Positions 25,414 to 33,562 of a DNA stretch of 64,000 bases are shown piece by piece. The notes beneath the pieces are model-generated. The model saw only the letters and a list, made by a program, of their open reading frames with translations, made no database searches and had not been told where the DNA came from. The first letter of the stretch is position 1, and every line of letters begins with the position of its first letter. The position numbers and the translations under genes are program-made. Source of the stretch: Terrimonas ferruginea DSM 30193. GTDB taxonomy: Bacteria; Bacteroidota; Bacteroidia; Chitinophagales; Chitinophagaceae. Location: assembly GCF_000425585.1 (NCBI RefSeq), contig NZ_AUDS01000010.1, positions 1 to 64,000 of the forward strand, written 5' to 3'.

Positions 25414-25560
25414 GATTTGGTAATTTGATGATTTGAAAATTTGAGAATGTTTCCGGACAGGCTGGAAAAACCTCAATTCATATGATATTTTAAAGACGAT
25501 TGATGATTTAAAGAGTCTGATTGCTCCCGCACATTTCCAAATCTTCAAATTGTCTAATTA
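25414..25560. repeat. Inverted pair of NNRATTTG 8-bp arrays inside the paa operon
   Basis: The left arm (25414-25449) reads gatttg, gtaatttg, atgatttg, aaaatttg, agaatg. The right arm (25533-25560) has acaatttg, aagatttg, gaaatg on the opposite strand. A spacer of about 85 bases with no ORF lies between. The same units in nearly the same order occur at 55576-55675. Confidence 0.8.
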
Positions 25561-25564
25561 TCCC

Positions 25565-26056
25565 TCAGTGACATTTAAAATAATCAAAAGGCTCCTTACA
25601 GTCCTGGCATTGGTACAATGCTTTGCAGGCGGTGCTGCCAAATTCGCTGAGCAGTTTGGTGTGCCATGATCCGCATTGCGGGCAAGGTACGGCATCGGCG
25701 GTGGCAAACAAACCCGGGGTGCAGGTGTGGCGCTGCGGCTGCGGCGGCGCAATGCCATAGGCTTTTAATTTTTCCTTACCCGTTTCCGTCATCCAGTCGG
25801 TGGTCCAGGCAGGCGATAATACCTGTGTAACGGCTATTTTCCCATATCCACGGCCTTCCAATTCGAGGCGGATGCCCGATGCGATCACATCCATGGCCGG
25901 GCAACCGGAATAAGTAGGCGTGATGATCACTTCCACATCCTCGCCATCGATCTGCACATCGCGCACGATGCCCAGGTCGGTAATGGACAATACCGGGATT
26001 TCAGGATCGGTGATGGCTGAAAGAAGGGACCATATCGTTTTTTTATCCGGGACCAA
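25565..26056 (-). CDS. paaD: Phenylacetyl-CoA epoxidase assembly protein PaaD
   Basis: A 163-residue protein. The N-terminal MIP18/DUF59 domain (about 8-85) has ITDPEIPVLSITDLGIVRDV and TPTYSGCPAMDVIASGI, with the conserved Cys. The C-terminal zinc-ribbon-like part has PCPQCGS and CQDC pairs. PaaD is needed for epoxidase maturation, probably metal or Fe-S loading. The start is TTG at 26056, 13 bases past the paaC stop; the next in-frame Met lies beyond residue 50, inside the conserved domain, so TTG is required. Confidence 0.93.
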   Translation of the reverse strand: MVPDKKTIWSLLSAITDPEIPVLSITDLGIVRDVQIDGEDVEVIITPTYSGCPAMDVIASGIRLELEGRGYGKIAVTQVLSPAWTTDWMTETGKEKLKAYGIAPPQPQRHTCTPGLFATADAVPCPQCGSWHTKLLSEFGSTACKALYQCQDCKEPFDYFKCH

Positions 26057-26069
26057 TCTTGTTGTTTAT

Positions 26070-26807
26070 TTACCAGGTAGCGTTGGGAAAGGTGCGCGGT
26101 AAATATTGCATCTCCTGCAATAATGTTTCAAGATATGCTGTATGTGCGCCGTTTTTACCATCACTGTTGCCATCAACAGCAGCCGGTAGGGTTAATTCCG
26201 CTTCGCGGAAAACTTCGGCTACCTGTGCATGCCATGGCTGTTGCAATGTTTTCGGATCGATGGCGGGGGCCGCCAGTTCAAATGCTGCGGGTACAAATAA
26301 TTCCGCTGTCAGCGGCCACATGCTTTGCAGTGCGGTGTTTATCTTTTCGTGACTAAGTTGCGTGCCGTCTCCGAGACGTACCACCCATTCGGCCGACCAT
26401 CGTTGATGGTACGTGACTTCTTTCAAAGCTTTAGCCGCGATAGCGGCCAGTTGTGTATCGCTGCTGTGCTGCAGTGAAGTATACAGCAGGTGTTGCCAGG
26501 AGCTGAACAGGAACTGGCGCATGATGGTGTAAGCCCAGTCGCCGCGCGGTTGTTCTGCCAGCAGCACGTTGCGGAAACCTGCGGCATCGCGGTGGTAAGC
26601 CAGTGTATCTTCCGTCGTGTCGCCGCCTTTGAGCGATGCGGTATACTGATAGAAATTGCGGGCCTGGCCAATGAGGTCAAGGGAAATATTGGTAATGGCG
26701 ATATCCTGCTCCAGCACGGGGCCATGGCCGCACCATTCGCTGTTGCGGTGACCGAGGATCAGGGCGTTATCACCCAGGTAGCAGGTATAGTCGATAAGCT
26801 GTGACAT
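26070..26807 (-). CDS. paaC: Phenylacetyl-CoA epoxidase subunit PaaC
   Basis: A 245-residue ferritin-like helical subunit that pairs with PaaA as the structural, non-catalytic partner. Typical blocks are CYLGDNALILGHRNSEWCGH, NISLDLIGQARNFYQYTA, RGDWAYTIMRQFLFSSWQ and EVTYHQRWSAEWVVRLGDGT. It is 28 bases after paaB and 13 before paaD. Confidence 0.96.
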   Translation of the reverse strand: MSQLIDYTCYLGDNALILGHRNSEWCGHGPVLEQDIAITNISLDLIGQARNFYQYTASLKGGDTTEDTLAYHRDAAGFRNVLLAEQPRGDWAYTIMRQFLFSSWQHLLYTSLQHSSDTQLAAIAAKALKEVTYHQRWSAEWVVRLGDGTQLSHEKINTALQSMWPLTAELFVPAAFELAAPAIDPKTLQQPWHAQVAEVFREAELTLPAAVDGNSDGKNGAHTAYLETLLQEMQYLPRTFPNATW

Positions 26808-26835
26808 GTGTGGATATTATACCATGCGGAAGTGG

Positions 26836-27204
26836 TCACATATGATTGACTTCGTCCGGCAGTTGATAAAATGTAGGATGACGATAGATCTTGTCGGCAG
26901 CAGGTTCATAAAGGCTGTCCGCTTCATCGGGGCTGCTGGCGTGAATATACCGGCTTTCGACCACCCAGATGCTTACTCCTTCGAGGCGGCGCGTGTATAC
27001 GTCGCGGGCATTTTCGATGGCCATGCGCGCATCGGCCGCATGCAGGCTGCCCACATGTTTATGATCGAGTCCTTGTTTGCTCCGGATGAAAATTTCCCAG
27101 AGCGGCCAGTCAGTGGCAGCCGCTGTTGACGTCGGAGTGGAATCGCCTCCGGTGTTGTCGCCCGGAATATCTCCGTAAAAAAATCTGCGGGGGAATGTAT
27201 TCAT
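26836..27204 (-). CDS. paaB: Phenylacetyl-CoA epoxidase subunit PaaB
   Basis: A 122-residue small subunit that bridges PaaAC dimers. The family block is WPLWEIFIRSKQGLDHKHVG, SLHAADARMAIENARDVYTRR and SIWVVESRYIHAS. It is about 25 residues longer at the N-terminus than the enterobacterial protein, with a DNTGGDSTPTSTAAATD stretch that looks disordered. It lies 15 bases after paaA. Confidence 0.95.
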   Translation of the reverse strand: MNTFPRRFFYGDIPGDNTGGDSTPTSTAAATDWPLWEIFIRSKQGLDHKHVGSLHAADARMAIENARDVYTRRLEGVSIWVVESRYIHASSPDEADSLYEPAADKIYRHPTFYQLPDEVNHM

Positions 27205-27219
27205 GTGTCAGTTCAAAGG

Positions 27220-28167
27220 TCAGGCAGCACTTGCCTGTTTTTTTGATTGTTGTTTTGCGGCATGGGCTGCTGCTGCTTCACGCACCCAGGTGCCTTCTTC
27301 CCAAGCCTGGCGGCGGGCTTCGAGTCGCTCTTTGTTGCAGGGACCATTGCCTTTTACCACTGCCCAGAATTCGTTCCAGTCTATTTCACCGAAATCATAG
27401 TGGCCGCTTTCTTCATTCCATTTAAGATCCGGGTCGGGTAGTGTCATGCCCAGCACTTTTACCTGCTCCACGCACATGTCTACAAATTGCTGGCGCAGTT
27501 CATCGTTTGTTTTGCGTTTGATCTTCCATTTCATGCTTTGGTCGCTGTTGGTGCTCTCCGTATCGCGGGGGCCAAACATCATCAGCGACGGCCACCACCA
27601 GCGGTTGATGGCGTCCTGGCACATAGCGCGCTGCTCTTCGGTACCGTTGCTCAGCGTAAGCAGGATGTCGAAACCCTGGCGCTGGTGAAAGCTTTCTTCC
27701 TTGCATATCCGCACCATGGCGCGGGCATATGGACCGTATGAGGTACGGCAAAGCATCACCTGGTTGAGAATGGCGGCGCCATCCACGAGCCAGCCGATGG
27801 CACCGATATCGGCCCATGTAACGGTTGGATAATTGAAAATGGAGGAATACTTGGCTTTGCCGGTGTGCAGATCATCGATCATCTGCTCGCGGGAAGTACC
27901 CAGCGTTTCTGCGGCGGAATACAGGTATAGTCCATGACCGGCCTCATCCTGCACTTTGGCAAGCAGGATGGCCTTGCGTTTCAAGGAAGGGGCCCGGGTA
28001 ATCCACGCACCTTCCGGCAGCATACCCACAATTTCGCTGTGAGCATGCTGGCTGATCTGGCGGACCAGCGTTTTCCGGTAAGCATCGGGCATCCAGTTTA
28101 AGGGCTCGATCTTCACCTCCCTGTCTACCGTGTCCTGGAAAATTTTTTCCATGTCCTGAACTGGCAT
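27220..28167 (-). CDS. paaA: Phenylacetyl-CoA epoxidase catalytic subunit PaaA
   Basis: A 315-residue diiron oxygenase subunit that epoxidises the ring of phenylacetyl-CoA. Iron-ligand motifs are [14 protein letters not shown] and [12 protein letters not shown] (ExxH pairs), with [12 protein letters not shown] and [10 protein letters not shown] also highly conserved. ATG 28167 was chosen: the frame could open at TTG 28188, but that codon lies in the promoter boxes. ATG 28152 (MEKIFQ) is an alternative. First gene of paaABCDGI. The reductase gene paaE, the CoA ligase paaK and paaZ are not in the window. Confidence 0.97.
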   Translation of the reverse strand: MPVQDMEKIFQDTVDREVKIEPLNWMPDAYRKTLVRQISQHAHSEIVGMLPEGAWITRAPSLKRKAILLAKVQDEAGHGLYLYSAAETLGTSREQMIDDLHTGKAKYSSIFNYPTVTWADIGAIGWLVDGAAILNQVMLCRTSYGPYARAMVRICKEESFHQRQGFDILLTLSNGTEEQRAMCQDAINRWWWPSLMMFGPRDTESTNSDQSMKWKIKRKTNDELRQQFVDMCVEQVKVLGMTLPDPDLKWNEESGHYDFGEIDWNEFWAVVKGNGPCNKERLEARRQAWEEGTWVREAAAAHAAKQQSKKQASAA

Positions 28168-28185
28168 AAGCAAAATGTTGTTAAG

Positions 28186-28201
28186 CAAATTTACAAAACT
28201 A
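28186..28201 (-). promoter_or_regulatory. Double -7 box for the paa operon
   Basis: Two adjacent TAnnTTTG matches on the minus strand, TAGTTTTG (28201-28194) and TAAATTTG (28193-28186), 19-27 bases before paaA. Either could set the start, with a leader of about 10-20 bases. No obvious -33 match or operator palindrome is seen. Confidence 0.5.
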
Positions 28202-28325
28202 ACGGGTGTAAGTGGTAAAGCGGGAAAAGTTTATCTTGCACCCGGGTTGAAGCCTTGACATAAACCGGCGCTGCCGGTTGATAAATCCTTGCTGCAACCT
28301 GTTGTTTTTTTATAACTTAGTGTAT

Positions 28326-28339
28326 CGGACACACGTCCG
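28326..28339. promoter_or_regulatory. Small palindrome before the ECF sigma factor gene
   Basis: The sequence cggacacacgtccg can form a 5-bp stem (cggac / gtccg) with a four-base loop, directly before the TTG start at 28348. It could shape translation initiation or be an operator half; no direct support. Confidence 0.25.
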
Positions 28340-28347
28340 AAAATCGA

Positions 28348-28968
28348 TTGCCTGCGCAGAACACCCATATAACTCCCGGGCTTAACGCATTACAGAGCCG
28401 CATTGCTGCCGACGACGAAGCTGCCTTTACCCAGTTGTATCTGCATTTCGCCGGCCGCCTCAACCAGTTTGCTTTCTCGCTGGTCCGTTCTCACGAAATA
28501 GCCGAAGAGCTGGTGGAAGATGTTTTTGTTAAGCTCTGGGCCAACCGCCGCCAGGCCGCAGAAATCAGCAATCTTACCGTATACTTATATGTAGCGGTAA
28601 AAAATACCGCCCTCAACGCACTTTCCCGGAAAGCCCGCGAACTGGTGTCCGCGCCTTTCGATCACCTCAACATTGCCGTGGAAGGGTTTGCCGCCGATCC
28701 CTACGAGTTGATGATTACAGCGGAAATGATGCACAAAATGCAGGCGGCCATCGATGCATTGCCTCCGCGCTGCAAAATGATCTTCAAACTCATCCGCGAA
28801 GACGGCCTCCGTTACAAGGAAGTAGCGGAAATCCTGAATATAAGCGTCAACACCATCGACGCGCAAATGGCTATTGCCGTTAGAAAAATCTGCCAGTCGC
28901 TGCAAATCGACAAGCCGGATAGTGCCCACCGGACCGCCACACCGGAAAAAAAGTCAAAAAAAATTTAA
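28348..28968 (+). CDS. ECF sigma-70 factor (FecI-like, PUL-associated)
   Basis: A 206-residue sigma factor. Region 2 (about 20-90) has FTQLYLHFAGRLNQFAFSLV and AEELVEDVFVKLWANR. Region 4 (about 130-180) has LPPRCKMIFKLIREDGLRYKEVAEILNISVNTID. The start must be TTG 28348 or another non-ATG codon: an in-frame stop lies at 28318, no ATG occurs between, and the next Met is beyond residue 110. This may keep expression low. It is followed by fecR and a SusC with an STN domain, so it likely activates the glycan locus when the substrate is sensed. Confidence 0.92.
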   Translation: MPAQNTHITPGLNALQSRIAADDEAAFTQLYLHFAGRLNQFAFSLVRSHEIAEELVEDVFVKLWANRRQAAEISNLTVYLYVAVKNTALNALSRKARELVSAPFDHLNIAVEGFAADPYELMITAEMMHKMQAAIDALPPRCKMIFKLIREDGLRYKEVAEILNISVNTIDAQMAIAVRKICQSLQIDKPDSAHRTATPEKKSKKI

Positions 28969-29028
28969 CAGTCCTTTAGTAGATCATCGGCAAATCGCTG
29001 TCCTTATCAGGATAACGACGCTTGCTGC

Positions 29029-30123
29029 ATGGATTTACAAGACCGAAAATGGCAACTACTTGCCCGTTCACTTAACAAAGAAGCCTCTTCCTCCGAACAG
29101 GAAGAGCTTGCTATGTTGCTGAACGTAGATCCTTCCCTCCAGCAGCAATTTGAAATTCTTAACCGTTTATGGCGCGACCGATCAGCCGCGAACACCGATA
29201 ACCAGGACGTGCGTCAGGCGGTGCAGAAAATTTTCCATCGTGCGGAAATGGCTGTCGGTCCTGCTGCGCCTGCTTCCTCCCGCCGCCGGCTCTTATTTTT
29301 CACCTCTGCCATCATCATTCTTTTAGCGGTCTCCGTAGTTGTTTTCTGGCCCGCTCCCGTAAAAACAGCCACTGCTTCCAAAACCTTGGAAAAAAATGCA
29401 GACCTGGAGTCGATGGTCGTGCGCAACGGCAGCCGCTCCCGGTTTTTGTTATCCGACGGAACCATCGTATGGCTCAACGGCGGTTCAAAGCTGGTTTGTG
29501 ACAACGACTTTAATGGCGCCACACGCGAGGTACATCTTGATGGCGAAGCTTATTTCCAGGTAACCAAAAAAACGGATCAGCCTTTCATCGTGCATACGGG
29601 CGGAGTGGACATACAGGTTTTGGGAACCGTATTCAATGTGAAAGCCTATCCTGACGACCGCACTATTGAAACCACGCTTTTCCAGGGATCGGTGCGTGTA
29701 GTGCGCCCGGCAGGCCATGGCGATACCAGCATCCTGCTGCGCCCCAATGAGAAACTCATTTTGCAACGCAATAATAAAGGTACCGGCGAAAAACAACAGA
29801 ACGACTTGACAAAAGGGCTGCCATATCCCCTGTATGAAATACAGACAATCGACACCACCAAAGCAGCGAATGACCGGTTTGAAACGGCCTGGGTATATAG
29901 CAGGTTGGAATTTCGCGGGGATAGTTTTGAAGAACTCGGCCGCAAGCTCGAGCGCTGGTACAATGTGCGGATCACTTTTACAGATTCCACGGTGAAACGA
30001 CTCCGCTTCAACGGCACCTTCAAACAGGAATCGGTAGAACAGGCCTTCACGGCACTCAGCACCGCCAATCCCTTCATCTTTAAAATAAATAAAAATGAAA
30101 TATTTATTGGTTCACCTGAATAA
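29029..30123 (+). CDS. FecR-family anti-sigma factor
   Basis: A 364-residue inner-membrane regulator. The N-terminal cytoplasmic sigma-binding part (about 1-80) holds RKWQLLARSLNKEASSSEQEEL. One transmembrane helix follows (about 87-106). The periplasmic FecR domain has RSRFLLSDGTIVWLNGGSKL and EVHLDGEAYFQVTKKTDQPF. A C-terminal DUF4974-type domain (about 285-355) has RLEFRGDSFEELGRKLERWY. It would hold the sigma factor until the STN domain of the SusC protein signals. It lies 60 bases after the sigma gene. Confidence 0.93.
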   Translation: MDLQDRKWQLLARSLNKEASSSEQEELAMLLNVDPSLQQQFEILNRLWRDRSAANTDNQDVRQAVQKIFHRAEMAVGPAAPASSRRRLLFFTSAIIILLAVSVVVFWPAPVKTATASKTLEKNADLESMVVRNGSRSRFLLSDGTIVWLNGGSKLVCDNDFNGATREVHLDGEAYFQVTKKTDQPFIVHTGGVDIQVLGTVFNVKAYPDDRTIETTLFQGSVRVVRPAGHGDTSILLRPNEKLILQRNNKGTGEKQQNDLTKGLPYPLYEIQTIDTTKAANDRFETAWVYSRLEFRGDSFEELGRKLERWYNVRITFTDSTVKRLRFNGTFKQESVEQAFTALSTANPFIFKINKNEIFIGSPE

Positions 30124-30146
30124 CCTGGCACCGGTATAAAAAAAGT

Positions 30147-30174
30147 AACGGAGAATGTTGGCGCATTCCCCGTT
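30147..30174 (+). promoter_or_regulatory. Hairpin between fecR and susC
   Basis: Stem acggagaatg / cattccccgt with one mismatch and a six-base loop. There is no T run after it, so it is more likely a leader or processing structure than a terminator. Confidence 0.3.
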
Positions 30175-30227
30175 AAGGCTAAACGTACAAAATGCATGCA
30201 CGATTGTTTAACCCTAATTCTAAAATT

Positions 30228-33200
30228 ATGAAATGTTTCTTAACGACCCGGAAATGGTCGTTACCACCAAAAGTTCTGCTTGTTATGAAATTAACAACTG
30301 CTTTTATGCTTGCACTGGCCTTGAATGTGTCTGCCCGTGGTTTCGGACAGGACAAGATCAGCCTGAGCGTAAAGAAAACGGAGATCAGTTCTATTCTCCG
30401 CACAATCGAAAAACAAACTTCTTACCGCTTCCTGTACAATGATATGCTGCAGGACATCCGGGACAAAGTAACTATCCGCGTGACGGATGCCGACCTCAAT
30501 GATGTGCTGCAAACACTGCTGGAGCGCACGCGGTTGTCGTATCAGTTGATGGATAACAATCTTGTGGTGATCCGCGAAGATGCCGGTAAGAAAGCACCGG
30601 ATGTGATCATCAGAGGTGTGGTGACCGGCGAAGGCAATATGCCCCTGCCCGGTGCATCCGTTCAGATCAAAGGAACTTCTATCGGTACTACTACCGGCAA
30701 CGATGGTACATTCACCCTGAATGCGCCTGATGCCAACGTAACACTGGTTATTTCTTCGATCGGCTACGAACCACGTGAGATCGCTGCCGGCGGTAAAACC
30801 GAACTCAGCATCAACCTTACTCCAGCCAGCAATGAAATGGAGAAAGTAGTGGTGGTGGGTTACGGTTCACAACGCAAGCGCGACCTGACAGGTTCTATTT
30901 CTTCTGTTTCGGGTAACGATATCGCCAAGATGCCCGCCAACAACCCTGTTTCTTCTTTGCAAGGTAAAGTGGCCGGTCTCACCGTGGTGAACTCCGGAGC
31001 TGCAGGTGCTGCGCCAACAGTCCGCATCCGTGGTAACAACAGTACCAACAGCGGCGATCCGCTGTATGTGGTGGACGGTATCTTTCAAACCAATATCGAC
31101 TACCTTAACCCGAGCGACATCGAAAGCATCGAGATCCTGAAAGATCCTTCCTCACTCGCCATCTTCGGTTTGCAGGCAGGCAATGGTGTAATCATCGTTA
31201 CCACCAAACGCGCCAAGAAAGGACAAACCCGCGTGAATTTCCAGAGCCAGGTGGGTGTGCAGGTGGTACATAAAAAAGTGGATCTCGTGGATGCCAATGG
31301 ATTTAAAAATCTCTATTCACAGCAATTGTCCAACACCGGTGCGGCACCGTTTGATTTTTCCAATTATACGGCTAACACAGATTGGCAGGATGTGGTGCTG
31401 CGCAACGCGATCATGAACAACAACAGCATCAGTATTTCCAACACGGGAGAAAAAACCAGCACTTACCTCAACGTGGGTTACAACACGCAGGAAGGTGTGC
31501 TCCGTAATGACAAATACCAGAAGCTGATGATCCGTTTGAATGAAGAGATCCGCGTAACCAACGGCATCCGTATTGGTGCAGACGTTACCGGTTTCTTTTT
31601 CAAGAAAAACAACCCGGGTGCCGACGTGCTGAATGCATTGTGGGCCGCTCCGATCGTTGGTGGTAAAGTAGACGATGGATTGTATTACAGCATGCCATCG
31701 TTCCAGCGCGCGCAGGTGTCTAACCCGCAGGCCAGACTCGACCGCTTCGACAGAACCGCGATCAACGATGGTTTCCGCGCTACCGGTAGCGTATTTGCAG
31801 AGATCAAATTCCTCAAAGCGTTTACCTGGAAATCTACTTTCTATACAGACCTTGGCTTTAACCAATCACGTTCTTACACGCCGTTGCCTTATACCTTTAT
31901 CAACCTGGGTGAAGGGGCGATTCCTACCGACACCACGTTCGACGTTTCACAAAGAACAGGTGTAACGCAATCACAAGCGCAGTACCGCAACTTCCAGCAG
32001 GATCATACACTTACCTTCGACAAAGTGATCAACCAGGATCACCGCCTGAATGTAGTGGCTGGTTTCACTACATTGTTCCGCGGCGCAGTTGATATCAGCG
32101 GTAACCGTACCGATACCACGCTGAACATTCCTAATGATCCTGATTTCTGGTACCTCAATATTGCCAACCGTTCCAATCCCGGTAACTATGGCGGTGGTGG
32201 CAGCGAGCAGGCCTTTATGTCTTACTTCGGCCGTGTCAGCTATTCTTTCCGCGACAAGTACCTGCTGAATGCAACCTACCGTCGTGAGGGCAATTCCAAC
32301 TATTCGCCAAGCGGCCGCTGGAATAATTTTGCGAGCATAGGTCTTGGTTGGGTAGTAACCGATGAAGATTTCTTCAAAGTGAAAAACATCGACTTCCTGA
32401 AACTCCGTGCAGCTTATGGTACGGTAGGTAATGGCCTGGGTATCTCTCCCAACGTATTCCGCCCCATCCTGAATAATGCCAATGCCGGCGTATTTGGTCC
32501 GAACGTTTATCCCGCTGTTGTGCCTGATTATGTTGCGGACCCAGACCTGAAAGCGGAGACAACACGCGGTATCGATGTGGGAATGGAACTGCGTACCTTG
32601 TCCAACAAACTGAGCCTGGATGTTAACTTCTATAACCGCAAAACGGTGGACATTCTTTCATTCATCACCCTTCCGTCAACCAGCCTTCGTTTTTTCACCA
32701 ACCTTGGTACTATTACCAACCAGGGTATAGAAGTGTCGGCCAGCTATAACAACCGCATCGGCAAAGACCTCACTTACCGCATCGGAGGCAACCTAAGCTA
32801 CAACGACAACAATGTGGAATCTATCGGTGACGGTATTACTTTCCAGTTGTTGGGTAATGGTGGTGTAAACCGTACGGCTACCGGTTATTCTATCGGTTAT
32901 TTCTACGGTTACCGCCAGATCGGTATCTATCAGTCAACTGCTGAGCTGGACAAAGCTCCTCACTTCAGCAATTCACTGCCCGGCGATATTGCTTATGCCG
33001 ATACCAATGGCGATGGTGTGCTGGATGACAAAGACCGTACATTCCTCGGAACACCGTTCCCCCGCTGGAACTTTGGTGGCAACATCAGCCTCGGATACAA
33101 AAACTTTGATTTCATGATTGAACTGCAGGGTGTAGGCGGCAACAAGATCTATACACAGCGCCGTACTGCCACCTTTGCAACACTGAACTATGAAACCAAT

Positions 33201-33542
33201 CGGCTGGATGCATGGACAGGTGCTGGTACAACCAACATTGAACCGATCCTTGACAACACGCGCTCCAACAACTTCCTGTTCAGCAGCTACTACCTGGAGA
33301 AAGGTGATTACCTGCGTATCCGCACCCTGCAGCTTGGATATACATTCGGACAGAACGCATTCCGCAAGATCGGTGCGCAATCGCTGCGTTTGTTCATCAG
33401 CGGACAAAACATTGCCACATTCGCGTATGCTACCGGTTACTCTCCTGAAGTGCCGCTCAGCAGCCCGATTGCCGGCGGTGCAGACAACGGAGCTTATCCG
33501 GTTCCGGCCGTTTATACATTTGGTTTGAACCTGATCTTCTAA
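30228..33542 (+). CDS. SusC/RagA TonB-dependent outer-membrane transporter with STN domain
   Basis: A 1104-residue outer-membrane importer. ATG 30228 (MKCFLTTRKW) is preferred over 30192. After a signal peptide ending near RGFGQ come an STN (secretin/TonB N-terminal) domain (about 40-120, ISLSVKKTEISSILRTIEKQ and LNDVLQTLLERTRLSYQLMD), a carboxypeptidase-D-like domain (about 125-205, VVTGEGNMPLPGASVQIKGT), then the plug with VVVVGYGSQRKRDLTGS, NPVSSLQGKVAGL and IESIEILKDPSSLAIFG. The barrel ends YTFGLNLIF. The STN domain is the part that talks to FecR, so transport and sensing are joined in one protein. Confidence 0.96.
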   Translation: MKCFLTTRKWSLPPKVLLVMKLTTAFMLALALNVSARGFGQDKISLSVKKTEISSILRTIEKQTSYRFLYNDMLQDIRDKVTIRVTDADLNDVLQTLLERTRLSYQLMDNNLVVIREDAGKKAPDVIIRGVVTGEGNMPLPGASVQIKGTSIGTTTGNDGTFTLNAPDANVTLVISSIGYEPREIAAGGKTELSINLTPASNEMEKVVVVGYGSQRKRDLTGSISSVSGNDIAKMPANNPVSSLQGKVAGLTVVNSGAAGAAPTVRIRGNNSTNSGDPLYVVDGIFQTNIDYLNPSDIESIEILKDPSSLAIFGLQAGNGVIIVTTKRAKKGQTRVNFQSQVGVQVVHKKVDLVDANGFKNLYSQQLSNTGAAPFDFSNYTANTDWQDVVLRNAIMNNNSISISNTGEKTSTYLNVGYNTQEGVLRNDKYQKLMIRLNEEIRVTNGIRIGADVTGFFFKKNNPGADVLNALWAAPIVGGKVDDGLYYSMPSFQRAQVSNPQARLDRFDRTAINDGFRATGSVFAEIKFLKAFTWKSTFYTDLGFNQSRSYTPLPYTFINLGEGAIPTDTTFDVSQRTGVTQSQAQYRNFQQDHTLTFDKVINQDHRLNVVAGFTTLFRGAVDISGNRTDTTLNIPNDPDFWYLNIANRSNPGNYGGGGSEQAFMSYFGRVSYSFRDKYLLNATYRREGNSNYSPSGRWNNFASIGLGWVVTDEDFFKVKNIDFLKLRAAYGTVGNGLGISPNVFRPILNNANAGVFGPNVYPAVVPDYVADPDLKAETTRGIDVGMELRTLSNKLSLDVNFYNRKTVDILSFITLPSTSLRFFTNLGTITNQGIEVSASYNNRIGKDLTYRIGGNLSYNDNNVESIGDGITFQLLGNGGVNRTATGYSIGYFYGYRQIGIYQSTAELDKAPHFSNSLPGDIAYADTNGDGVLDDKDRTFLGTPFPRWNFGGNISLGYKNFDFMIELQGVGGNKIYTQRRTATFATLNYETNRLDAWTGAGTTNIEPILDNTRSNNFLFSSYYLEKGDYLRIRTLQLGYTFGQNAFRKIGAQSLRLFISGQNIATFAYATGYSPEVPLSSPIAGGADNGAYPVPAVYTFGLNLIF

Positions 33543-33562
33543 TTAGTTAAACGATTCGAGAT

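Noticed and set aside
25411-25548. N-terminal extension of PaaG by 46 residues
   Set aside because: The extension is encoded by AT-rich repeat sequence and precedes a normal start with family-typical length.
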